From Cornus controversa (lineage: Eukaryota > Streptophyta > Magnoliopsida > Cornales > Cornaceae), in the NCBI GenBank assembly GCA_026545225.1, contig CM048847.1:248001-312000 (forward strand): a DNA stretch of 64,000 bases, written 5' to 3'. Of this stretch, positions 9,552-22,799 are shown piece by piece. Position numbers and translations under genes: made by a program. A model generated the notes under the pieces. It worked only from the letters and a program-made list of their open reading frames with translations, had not been told where the DNA came from and searched no databases. How positions within the stretch are numbered: position 1 is the stretch's first letter; every line of letters begins with the position of its first letter.

Positions 9552-11759
9552 TTGATTCAAAAACCGCATTCCAAGAGAAGTCGTGCCATAATACTAATCG
9601 TACGCTGCTTTTTTCAAAATGAAACCATCAAAGGGTCCCAAAGAAACGACGAGCATGTCGATCCGATATTCATCCATGTTTGTTTGAGTTGTTCTGAGTC
9701 GAAAGAACAATTGCTTGCTATAATTAGGCATGACGACAACCGTATGGTGCTTTGTGCTAGAATTGACCATCTGGATGTCCAGAAGAATAGAGAATGACAA
9801 CAACGGTTTTGAACTTGTTTCGTTTGACCTGTCCTGATTCGAAAAGTCCAATCCACGTGAAATCGTGCCATACATAGAATTATACGTTGCTTTATGCCTA
9901 ATTCGACCGTGAGGACGTCCTGAATCGAAAAGAGTAATTTCTTGCTGCACCCATGAATGATCACAACCGTATGGTGCTCTATGCCAACTTCAACCATCTG
10001 GACAAGTAAAAGAAACAATTCCCAAGCTATCGATGATTTGAAACAAGTTTAGTTTAAGTTGTTCTGAGTCGAAAACCCCAGTCCTTGAGAAGTTGTGTCA
10101 TAATCAGAATCGTAAGTTTCTTTTTTCCAAATTAGACCATCAAAGCATCCAAAAGAAGTGACGAACATGTCAATCCGATCTTCATCACAACCGTATGGTG
10201 CTTTGTTCCAAATTCGACCGTTTCGACATCTAAAGGAAACAATTTGTAAGCTACCAACCATTTTAAACTTGTTTCATTTGAGCTGTTATGATTAGAAAAC
10301 CACATTCCAAGAGAAGTCGTGCCATAATACTAATCGTACGCTGTTTTTTTGTAAATGAAACCATCAAAGCGTCCCAAAGAAACGACGAGCATGTCGATCC
10401 GATCTTCATCCATATTTGTTTGAGTTGTTATGAGTCGAAAAGAACAATTCCTTGCAATAACCAGGCATGACCACAACCGTGTGGTGCTTTGTCCTAGAAT
10501 TGACCATCTGGATGTCTAGAAGAATAGAGAATGACAACAACGGTTTTGAACTTGTTTCGTTTGACCTGTCCTGATTCGAAAAGTCCAATCCACGTGAAAT
10601 CGTGCCATACATAGAATTATACGTTGCATTATGCCTAATTCGACCGTGAGGACGTCCTGAATCGAAAATAGTAATTCTTTGCTGCACTCATGAATGATCA
10701 CAACCGTATGGTGCTCTATGCCAACTTCAACCATCTGGAAAAGTAAAAGAAACAATTCCCAAGCTATCGAGGATTTTAAATAAGTTTAGTTTGAGTTGTT
10801 CTGATTCCAAAACCCATTCCTTGAGAAGTCGTGCCATAATCAGAATCGTAAGTTTCTTTTTTCCAAATTAGACCATCAAAGCATCCAAAAGAAGTGACGA
10901 ACATGTCAATCCGATCTTCATCACAATCGTATGGTGCTTTGTTCCAAATTCGACCGTTTGGACATCTAAAGGAAACAATTTGGAAGCTACCAACCATTTT
11001 AAACTTGTTTCATTTGAGTTGTTTTGATTAGAAAACCACATTCCAAGAGAAGTCTTGCCATAATATTAATCGTACGCTACTTTTTTCTAAATGAAACCAT
11101 CAAAGGGTCCCAAAGAAACGACGAGGATGTCGATCCGATCTTCATCCATGTTTGTTTGAGTTGTTCTGAGTCAAAAAGAACAATTCCTTACAATAACCAG
11201 GCATGACCACAACCGTATGGCGCTTTGTGCTAGAATTGACCATCTGGATGTCCAGAAAAATAGAGAATGACAACAACGGTTTCGAACTTGTTTCGTTTGA
11301 CTTGTCCTGATTCGAAAATTCCAATCCATGTGAAATCGTGCCATACTTAGAATTATACGTTGCTTTATGCCAAATTCAACCGTCAGGACTTCCTGAATCA
11401 AAAAGAGTAATTCCATACTGCACCCGTGAATGATCACAACCGTATGGTGCTCTATGCCAACTTCAACCATCTGGACAAGTAAAAGAAACAATTCCCAAGC
11501 TATCGATGATTTCAAACAAGTTTAGTTTGAGTTGTTCTGATTCAAAAACCCATTCCTTGAGAAGTCGTGCCATAATCAGAATCGTAAGTTTCTTTTTTCC
11601 AAATTAGACCATCAAAGCATCCAAAAGAAGTGACGAACATGTCAATCCGATCTTCATCACAACCGTATGGTGCTTTGTTCCAAATTCGACCGTTTGGACA
11701 TCTAAAGGAAACAATTAGCAAGCTACCAACCATTTTAAACTTGTTTCATTTGAGTTGTT
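9552..11759. repeat. HOR 6, trimer
   Basis: T1-T2-T3. The T3 at 11024 has 'ccttacaataacc' near 11190 instead of 'ccttgcaataacc'. Confidence 0.93.
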
Positions 11760-13967
11760 TTGATTCAAAAACCGCATTCCAAGAGAAGTCGTGCCATAAT
11801 ACTAATCGTACGCTGCTTTTTTCAAAATGAAACCATCAAAGGGTCCCAAAGAAACGACGAGCATGTCGATCCGATATTCATCCATGTTTGTTTGAGTTGT
11901 TCTGAGTCGAAAGAACAATTGCTTGCTATAATTAGGCATGACGACAACCGTATGGTGCTTTGTGCTAGAATTGACCATCTGGATGTCCAGAAGAATAGAG
12001 AATGACAACAACGGTTTTGAACTTGTTTCGTTTGACCTGTCCTGATTCGAAAAGTCCAATCCACGTGAAATCGTGCCATACATAGAATTATACGTTGCTT
12101 TATGCCTAATTCGACCGTGAGGACGTCCTGAATCGAAAAGAGTAATTTCTTGCTGCACCCATGAATGATCACAACCGTATGGTGCTCTATGCCAACTTCA
12201 ACCATCTGGACAAGTAAAAGAAACAATTCCCAAGCTATCGATGATTTGAAACAAGTTTAGTTTAAGTTGTTCTGAGTCGAAAACCCCAGTCCTTGAGAAG
12301 TTGTGTCATAATCAGAATCGTAAGTTTCTTTTTTCCAAATTAGACCATCAAAGCATCCAAAAGAAGTGACGAACATGTCAATCCGATCTTCATCACAACC
12401 GTATGGTGCTTTGTTCCAAATTCGACCGTTTCGACATCTAAAGGAAACAATTTGTAAGCTACCAACCATTTTAAACTTGTTTCATTTGAGCTGTTATGAT
12501 TAGAAAACCACATTCCAAGAGAAGTCGTGCCATAATACTAATCGTACGCTGTTTTTTTGTAAATGAAACCATCAAAGCGTCCCAAAGAAACGACGAGCAT
12601 GTCGATCCGATCTTCATCCATATTTGTTTGAGTTGTTATGAGTCGAAAAGAACAATTCCTTGCAATAACCAGGCATGACCACAACCGTGTGGTGCTTTGT
12701 CCTAGAATTGACCATCTGGATGTCTAGAAGAATAGAGAATGACAACAACGGTTTTGAACTTGTTTCGTTTGACCTGTCCTGATTCGAAAAGTCCAATCCA
12801 CGTGAAATCGTGCCATACATAGAATTATACGTTGCATTATGCCTAATTCGACCGTGAGGACGTCCTGAATCGAAAATAGTAATTCTTTGCTGCACTCATG
12901 AATGATCACAACCGTATGGTGCTCTATGCCAACTTCAACCATCTGGAAAAGTAAAAGAAACAATTCCCAAGCTATCGAGGATTTTAAATAAGTTTAGTTT
13001 GAGTTGTTCTGATTCCAAAACCCATTCCTTGAGAAGTCGTGCCATAATCAGAATCGTAAGTTTCTTTTTTCCAAATTAGACCATCAAAGCATCCAAAAGA
13101 AGTGACGAACATGTCAATCCGATCTTCATCACAATCGTATGGTGCTTTGTTCCAAATTCGACCGTTTGGACATCTAAAGGAAACAATTTGGAAGCTACCA
13201 ACCATTTTAAACTTGTTTCATTTGAGTTGTTTTGATTAGAAAACCACATTCCAAGAGAAGTCTTGCCATAATATTAATCGTACGCTACTTTTTTCTAAAT
13301 GAAACCATCAAAGGGTCCCAAAGAAACGACGAGGATGTCGATCCGATCTTCATCCATGTTTGTTTGAGTTGTTCTGAGTCAAAAAGAACAATTCCTTGCA
13401 ATAACCAGGCATGACCACAACCGTATGGCGCTTTGTGCTAGAATTGACCATCTGGATGTCCAGAAAAATAGAGAATGACAACAACGGTTTCGAACTTGTT
13501 TCGTTTGACTTGTCCTGATTCGAAAATTCCAATCCATGTGAAATCGTGCCATACTTAGAATTATACGTTGCTTTATGCCAAATTCAACCGTCAGGACTTC
13601 CTGAATCAAAAAGAGTAATTCCATACTGCACCCGTGAATGATCACAACCGTATGGTGCTCTATGCCAACTTCAACCATCTGGACAAGTAAAAGAAACAAT
13701 TCCCAAGCTATCGATGATTTCAAACAAGTTTAGTTTGAGTTGTTCTGATTCAAAAACCCATTCCTTGAGAAGTCGTGCCATAATCAGAATCGTAAGTTTC
13801 TTTTTTCCAAATTAGACCATCAAAGCATCCAAAAGAAGTGACGAACATGTCAATCCGATCTTCATCACAACCGTATGGTGCTTTGTTCCAAATTCGACCG
13901 TTTGGACATCTAAAGGAAACAATTAGCAAGCTACCAACCATTTTAAACTTGTTTCATTTGAGTTGTT
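11760..13967. repeat. HOR 7, trimer
   Basis: T1 11760, T2 12496, T3 13232. Matches the prototype at every diagnostic site I checked. Confidence 0.93.
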
Positions 13968-16175
13968 TTGATTCAAAAACCGCATTCCAAGAGAAGTCGT
14001 GCCATAATACTAATCGTACGCTGCTTTTTTCAAAATGAAACCATCAAAGGGTCCCAAAGAAACGACGAGCATGTCGATCCGATATTCATCCATGTTTGTT
14101 TGAGTTGTTCTGAGTCGAAAGAACAATTGCTTGCTATAATCAGGCATGACGACAACCGTATGGTGCTTTGTGCTAGAATTGACCATCTGGATGTCCAGAA
14201 GAATAGAGAATGACAACAACGGTTTTGAACTTGTTTCGTTTGACCTGTCCTGATTCGAAAAGTCCAATCCACGTGAAATCGTGCCATACATAGAATTATA
14301 CGTTGCTTTATGCCTAATTCGACCGTGAGGACGTCCTGAATCGAAAAGAGTAATTTCTTGCTGCACCCATGAATGATCACAACCGTATGGTGCTCTATGC
14401 CAACTTCAACCATCTGGACAAGTAAAAGAAACAATTCCCAAGCTATCGATGATTTGAAACAAGTTTAGTTTAAGTTGTTCTGAGTCGAAAACCCCAGTCC
14501 TTGAGAAGTTGTGTCATAATCAGAATCGTAAGTTTCTTTTTTCCAAATTAGACCATCAAAGCATCCAAAAGAAGTGACGAACATGTCAATCCGATCTTCA
14601 TCACAACCGTATGGTGCTTTGTTCCAAATTCGACCGTTTCGACATCTAAAGGAAACAATTTGTAAGCTACCAACCATTTTAAACTTGTTTCATTTGAGCT
14701 GTTATGATTAGAAAACCACATTCCAAGAGAAGTCGTGCCATAATACTAATCGTACGCTGTTTTTTTGTAAATGAAACCATCAAAGCGTCCCAAAGAAACG
14801 ACGAGCATGTCGATCCGATCTTCATCCATATTTGTTTGAGTTGTTATGAGTCGAAAAGAACAATTCCTTGCAATAACCAGGCATGACCACAACCGTGTGG
14901 TGCTTTGTCCTAGAATTGACCATCTGGATGTCTAGAAGAATAGAGAATGACAACAACGGTTTTGAACTTGTTTCGTTTGACCTGTCCTGATTCGAAAAGT
15001 CCAATCCACGTGAAATCGTGCCATACATAGAATTATACGTTGCATTATGCCTAATTCGACCGTGAGGACGTCCTGAATCGAAAATAGTAATTCTTTGCTG
15101 CACTCATGAATGATCACAACCGTATGGTGCTCTATGCCAACTTCAACCATCTGGAAAAGTAAAAGAAACAATTCCCAAGCTATCGAGGATTTTAAATAAG
15201 TTTAGTTTGAGTTGTTCTGATTCCAAAACCCATTCCTTGAGAAGTCGTGCCATAATCAGAATCGTAAGTTTCTTTTTTCCAAATTAGACCATCAAAGCAT
15301 CCAAAAGAAGTGACGAACATGTCAATCCGATCTTCATCACAATCGTATGGTGCTTTGTTCCAAATTCGACCGTTTGGACATCTAAAGGAAACAATTTGGA
15401 AGCTACCAACCATTTTAAACTTGTTTCATTTGAATTGTTTTGATTAGAAAACCACATTCCAAGAGAAGTCTTGCCATAATATTAATCGTACGCTACTTTT
15501 TTCTAAATGAAACCATCAAAGGGTCCCAAAGAAACGACGAGGATGTCGATCCGATCTTCATCCATGTTTGTTTGAGTTGTTCTGAGTCAAAAAGAACAAT
15601 TCCTTGCAATAACCAGGCATGACCACAACCGTATGGCGCTTTGTGCTAGAATTGACCATCTGGATGTCCAGAAAAATAGAGAATGACAACAACGGTTTCG
15701 AACTTGTTTCGTTTGACTTGTCCTGATTCGAAAATTCCAATCCATGTGAAATCGTGCCATACTTAGAATTATACGTTGCTTTATGCCAAATTCAACCGTC
15801 AGGACTTCCTGAATCAAAAAGAGTAATTCCATACTGCACCCGTGAATGATCACAACCGTATGGTGCTCTATGCCAACTTCAACCATCTGGACAAGTAAAA
15901 GAAACAATTCCCAAGCTATCGATGATTTCAAACAAGTTTAGTTTGAGTTGTTCTGATTCAAAAACCCATTCCTTGAGAAGTCGTGCCATAATCAGAATCG
16001 TAAGTTTCTTTTTTCCAAATTAGACCATCAAAGCATCCAAAAGAAGTGACGAACATGTCAATCCGATCTTCATCACAACCGTATGGTGCTTTGTTCCAAA
16101 TTCGACCGTTTGGACATCTAAAGGAAACAATTTGGAAGCTACCAACCATTTTAAACTTGTTTCATTTGAGTTGTT
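13968..16175. repeat. HOR 8, trimer with T3 block B patch
   Basis: T1 has 'ataatcagg' (C at 14141), the first copy from the left with this state. The T3 at 15440 has 'aatttggaagc' near 16130 where T3 normally has 'aattagcaagc': a short T2-like conversion tract. 'tttgaattg' near 15431 is private. Confidence 0.92.
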
Positions 16176-18383
16176 TTGATTCAAAAACCGCATTCCAAGA
16201 GAAGTCGTGCCATAATACTAATCGTACGCTGCTTTTTTCAAAATGAAACCATCAAAGGGTCCCAAAGAAACGACGAGCATGTCGATCCGATATTCATCCA
16301 TGTTTGTTTGAGTTGTTCTGAGTCGAAAGAACAATTGCTTGCTATAATTAGGCATGACGACAACCGTATGGTGCTTTGTGCTAGAATTGACCATCTGGAT
16401 GTCCAGAAGAATAGAGAATGACAACAACGGTTTTGAACTTGTTTCGTTTGACCTGTCCTGATTCGAAAAGTCCAATCCACGTGAAATCGTGCCATACATA
16501 GAATTATACGTTGCTTTATGCCTAATTCGACCGTGAGGACGTCCTGAATCGAAAAGAGTAATTTCTTGCTGCACCCATGAATGATCACAACCGTATGGTG
16601 CTCTATGCCAACTTCAACCATCTGGACAAGTAAAAGAAACAATTCCCAAGCTATCGATGATTTGAAACAAGTTTAGTTTAAGTTGTTCTGAGTCGAAAAC
16701 CCCAGTCCTTGAGAAGTTGTGTCATAATCAGAATCGTAAGTTTCTTTTTTCCAAATTAGACCATCAAAGCATCCAAAAGAAGTGACGAACATGTCAATCC
16801 GATCTTCATCACAACCGTATGGTGCTTTGTTCCAAATTCGACCGTTTCGACATCTAAAGGAAACAATTTGTAAGCTACCAACCATTTTAAACTTGTTTCA
16901 TTTGAGCTGTTATGATTAGAAAACCACATTCCAAGAGAAGTCGTGCCATAATACTAATCGTACGCTGTTTTTTTGTAAATGAAACCATCAAAGCGTCCCA
17001 AAGAAACGACGAGCATGTCGATCCGATCTTCATCCATATTTGTTTGAGTTGTTATGAGTCGAAAAGAACAATTCCTTGCAATAACCAGGCATGACCACAA
17101 CCGTGTGGTGCTTTGTCCTAGAATTGACCATCTGGATGTCTAGAAGAATAGAGAATGACAACAACGGTTTTGAACTTGTTTCGTTTGACCTGTCCTGATT
17201 CGAAAAGTCTAATCCACGTGAAATCGTGCCATACATAGAATTATACGTTGCATTATGCCTAATTCGACCGTGAGGACGTCCTGAATCGAAAATAGTAATT
17301 CTTTGCTGCACTCATGAATGATCACAACCGTATGGTGCTCTATGCCAACTTCAACCATCTGGAAAAGTAAAAGAAACAATTCCCAAGCTATCGAGGATTT
17401 TAAATAAGTTTAGTTTGAGTTGTTCTGATTCCAAAACCCATTCCTTGAGAAGTCGTGCCATAATCAGAATCGTAAGTTTCTTTTTTCCAAATTAGACCAT
17501 CAAAGCATCCAAAAGAAGTGACGAACATGTCAATCCGATCTTCATCACAATCGTATGGTGCTTTGTTCCAAATTCGACCGTTTGGACATCTAAAGGAAAC
17601 AATTTGGAAGCTACCAACCATTTTAAACTTGTTTCATTTGAGTTGTTTTGATTAGAAAACCACATTCCAAGAGAAGTCTTGCCATAATATTAATCGTACG
17701 CTACTTTTTTCTAAATGAAACCATCAAAGGGTCCCAAAGAAACGACGAGGATGTCGATCCGATCTTCATCCATGTTTGTTTGAGTTGTTCTGAGTCAAAA
17801 AGAACAATTCCTTGCAATAACCAGGCATGACCACAACCGTATGGCGCTTTGTGCTAGAATTGACCATCTGGATGTCCAGAAAAATAGAGAATGACAACAA
17901 CGGTTTCGAACTTGTTTCGTTTGACTTGTCCTGATTCGAAAATTCCAATCCATGTGAAATCGTGCCATACTTAGAATTATACGTTGCTTTATGCCAAATT
18001 CAACCGTCAGGACTTCCTGAATCAAAAAGAGTAATTCCATACTGCACCCGTGAATGATCACAACCGTATGGTGCTCTATGCCAACTTCAACCATCTGGAC
18101 AAGTAAAAGAAACAATTCCCAAGCTATCGATGATTTCAAACAAGTTTAGTTTGAGTTGTTCTGATTCAAAAACCCATTCCTTGAGAAGTCGTGCCATAAT
18201 CAGAATCGTAAGTTTCTTTTTTCCAAATTAGACCATCAAAGCATCCAAAAGAAGTGACGAACATGTCAATCCGATCTTCATCACAACCGTATGGTGCTTT
18301 GTTCCAAATTCGACCGTTTGGACATCTAAAGGAAACAATTAGCAAGCTACCAACCATTTTAAACTTGTTTCATTTGAGTTGTT
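16176..18383. repeat. HOR 9, trimer
   Basis: T1 reverts to 'ataattagg' (T at 16349). The T2 at 16912 has 'agtctaatcc' near 17209, which creates a stop in one antisense frame that is open in neighbouring copies. Confidence 0.92.
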
Positions 18384-20591
18384 TTGATTCAAAAACCGCA
18401 TTCCAAGAGAAGTCGTGCCATAATACTAATCGTACGCTGCTTTTTTCAAAATGAAACCATCAAAGGGTCCCAAAGAAACGACGAGCATGTCGATCCGATA
18501 TTCATCCATGTTTGTTTGAGTTGTTCTGAGTCGAAAGAACAATTGCTTGCTATAATTAGGCATGACGACAACCGTATGGTGCTTTGTGCTAGAATTGACC
18601 ATCTGGATGTCCAGAAGAATAGAGAATGACAACAACGGTTTTGAACTTGTTTCGTTTGACCTGTCCTGATTCGAAAAGTCCAATCCACGTGAAATCGTGC
18701 CATACATAGAATTATACGTTGCTTTATGCCTAATTCGACCGTGAGGACGTCCTGAATCGAAAAGAGTAATTTCTTGCTGCACCCATGAATGATCACAACC
18801 GTATGGTGCTCTATGCCAACTTCAACCATCTGGACAAGTAAAAGAAACAATTCCCAAGCTATCGATGATTTGAAACAAGTTTAGTTTAAGTTGTTCTGAG
18901 TCGAAAACCCCAGTCCTTGAGAAGTTGTGTCATAATCAGAATCGTAAGTTTCTTTTTTCCAAATTAGACCATCAAAGCATCCAAAAGAAGTGACGAACAT
19001 GTCAATCCGATCTTCATCACAACCGTATGGTGCTTTGTTCCAAATTCGACCGTTTCGACATCTAAAGGAAACAATTTGTAAGCTACCAACCATTTTAAAC
19101 TTGTTTCATTTGAGCTGTTATGATTAGAAAACCACATTCCAAGAGAAGTCGTGCCATAATACTAATCGTACGCTGTTTTTTTGTAAATGAAACCATCAAA
19201 GCGTCCCAAAGAAACGACGAGCATGTCGATCCGATCTTCATCCATATTTGTTTGAGTTGTTATGAGTCGAAAAGAACAATTCCTTGCAATAACCAGGCAT
19301 GACCACAACCGTGTGGTGCTTTGTCCTAGAATTGACCATCTGGATGTCTAGAAGAATAGAGAATGACAACAACGGTTTTGAACTTGTTTCGTTTGACCTG
19401 TCCTGATTCGAAAAGTCCAATCCACGTGAAATCGTGCCATACATAGAATTATACGTTGCATTATGCCTAATTCGACCGTGAGGACGTCCTGAATCGAAAA
19501 TAGTAATTCTTTGCTGCACTCATGAATGATCACAACCGTATGGTGCTCTATGCCAACTTCAACCATCTGGAAAAGTAAAAGAAACAATTCCCAAGCTATC
19601 GAGGATTTTAAATAAGTTTAGTTTGAGTTGTTCTGATTCCAAAACCCATTCCTTGAGAAGTCGTGCCATAATCAGAATCGTAAGTTTCTTTTTTCCAAAT
19701 TAGACCATCAAAGCATCCAAAAGAAGTGACGAACATGTCAATCCGATCTTCATCACAATCGTATGGTGCTTTGTTCCAAATTCGACCGTTTGGACATCTA
19801 AAGGAAACAATTTGGAAGCTACCAACCATTTTAAACTTGTTTCATTTGAGTTGTTTTGATTAGAAAACCACATTCCAAGAGAAGTCTTGCCATAATATTA
19901 ATCGTACGCTACTTTTTTCTAAATGAAACCATCAAAGGGTCCCAAAGAAACGACGAGGATGTCGATCCGATCTTCATCCATGTTTGTTTGAGTTGTTCTG
20001 AGTCAAAAAGAACAATTCCTTGCAATAACCAGGCATGACCACAACCGTATGGCGCTTTGTGCTAGAATTGACCATCTGGATGTCCAGAAAAATAGAGAAT
20101 GACAACAACGGTTTCGAACTTGTTTCGTTTGACTTGTCCTGATTCGAAAATTCCAATCCATGTGAAATCGTGCCATACTTAGAATTATACGTTGCTTTAT
20201 GCCAAATTCAACCGTCAGGACTTCCTGAATCAAAAAGAGTAATTCCATACTGCACCCGTGAATGATCACAACCGTATGGTGCTCTATGCCAACTTCAACC
20301 ATCTGGACAAGTAAAAGAAACAATTCCCAAGCTATCGATGATTTCAAACAAGTTTAGTTTGAGTTGTTCTGATTCAAAAACCCATTCCTTGAGAAGTCGT
20401 GCCATAATCAGAATCGTAAGTTTCTTTTTTCCAAATTAGACCATCAAAGCATCCAAAAGAAGTGACGAACATGTCAATCCGATCTTCATCACAACCGTAT
20501 GGTGCTTTGTTCCAAATTCGACCGTTTGGACATCTAAAGGAAACAATTAGCAAGCTACCAACCATTTTAAACTTGTTTCATTTGAGTTGTT
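18384..20591. repeat. HOR 10, trimer
   Basis: T1 18384 ('ataattagg', T at 18557), T2 19120, T3 19856. No private change noticed. Confidence 0.92.
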
Positions 20592-22799
20592 TTGATTCAA
20601 AAACCGCATTCCAAGAGAAGTCGTGCCATAATACTAATCGTACGCTGCTTTTTTCAAAATGAAACCATCAAAGGGTCCCAAAGAAACGACGAGCATGTCG
20701 ATCCGATATTCATCCATGTTTGTTTGAGTTGTTCTGAGTCGAAAGAACAATTGCTTGCTATAATCAGGCATGACGACAACCGTATGGTGCTTTGTGCTAG
20801 AATTGACCATCTGGATGTCCAGAAGAATAGAGAATGACAACAACGGTTTTGAACTTGTTTCGTTTGACCTGTCCTGATTCGAAAAGTCCAATCCACGTGA
20901 AATCGTGCCATACATAGAATTATACGTTGCTTTATGCCTAATTCGACCGTGAGGACGTCCTGAATCGAAAAGAGTAATTTCTTGCTGCACCCATGAATGA
21001 TCACAACCGTATGGTGCTCTATGCCAACTTCAACCATCTGGACAAGTAAAAGAAACAATTCCCAAGCTATCGATGATTTGAAACAAGTTTAGTTTAAGTT
21101 GTTCTGAGTCGAAAACCCCAGTCCTTGAGAAGTTGTGTCATAATCAGAATCGTAAGTTTCTTTTTTCCAAATTAGACCATCAAAGCATCCAAAAGAAGTG
21201 ACGAACATGTCAATCCGATCTTCATCACAACCGTATGGTGCTTTGTTCCAAATTCGACCGTTTCGACATCTAAAGGAAACAATTTGTAAGCTACCAACCA
21301 TTTTAAACTTGTTTCATTTGAGCTGTTATGATTAGAAAACCACATTCCAAGAGAAGTCGTGCCATAATACTAATCGTACGCTGTTTTTTTGTAAATGAAA
21401 CCATCAAAGCGTCCCAAAGAAACGACGAGCATGTCGATCCGATCTTCATCCATATTTGTTTGAGTTGTTATGAGTCGAAAAGAACAATTCCTTGCAATAA
21501 CCAGGCATGACCACAACCGTGTGGTGCTTTGTCCTAGAATTGACCATCTGGATGTCTAGAAGAATAGAGAATGACAACAACGGTTTTGAACTTGTTTCGT
21601 TTGACCTGTCCTGATTCGAAAAGTCCAATCCACGTGAAATCGTGCCATACATAGAATTATACGTTGCATTATGCCTAATTCGACCGTGAGGACGTCCTGA
21701 ATCGAAAATAGTAATTCTTTGCTGCACTCATGAATGATCACAACCGTATGGTGCTCTATGCCAACTTCAACCATCTGGAAAAGTAAAAGAAACAATTCCC
21801 AAGCTATCGAGGATTTTAAATAAGTTTAGTTTGAGTTGTTCTGATTCCAAAACCCATTCCTTGAGAAGTCGTGCCATAATCAGAATCGTAAGTTTCTTTT
21901 TTCCAAATTAGACCATCAAAGCATCCAAAAGAAGTGACGAACATGTCAATCCGATCTTCATCACAATCGTATGGTGCTTTGTTCCAAATTCGACCGTTTG
22001 GACATCTAAAGGAAACAATTTGGAAGCTACCAACCATTTTAAACTTGTTTCATTTGAGTTGTTTTGATTAGAAAACCACATTCCAAGAGAAGTCTTGCCA
22101 TAATATTAATCGTACGCTACTTTTTTCTAAATGAAACCATCAAAGGGTCCCAAAGAAACGACGAGGATGTCGATCCGATCTTCATCCATGTTTGTTTGAG
22201 TTGTTCTGAGTCAAAAAGAACAATTCCTTGCAATAACCAGGCATGACCACAACCGTATGGCGCTTTGTGCTAGAATTGACCATCTGGATGTCCAGAAAAA
22301 TAGAGAATGACAACAACGGTTTCGAACTTGTTTCGTTTGACTTGTCCTGATTCGAAAATTCCAATCCATGTGAAATCGTGCCATACTTAGAATTATACGT
22401 TGCTTTATGCCAAATTCAACCGTCAGGACTTCCTGAATCAAAAAGAGTAATTCCATACTGCACCCGTGAATGATCACAACCGTATGGTGCTCTATGCCAA
22501 CTTCAACCATCTGGACAAGTAAAAGAAACAATTCCCAAGCTATCGATGATTTCAAACAAGTTTAGTTTGAGTTGTTCTGATTCAAAAACCCATTCCTTGA
22601 GAAGTCGTGCCATAATCAGAATCGTAAGTTTCTTTTTTCCAAATTAGACCATCAAAGCATCCAAAAGAAGTGACGAACATGTCAATCCGATCTTCATCAC
22701 AACCGTATGGTGCTTTGTTCCAAATTCGACCGTTTGGACATCTAAAGGAAACAATTAGCAAGCTACCAACCATTTTAAACTTGTTTCATTTGAGTTGTT
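20592..22799. repeat. HOR 11, trimer
   Basis: T1 carries 'ataatcagg' (C at 20765); all later T1 copies in the window share it. T3 is still the 'gaggatgtcg' form (G at 22166). Confidence 0.92.
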
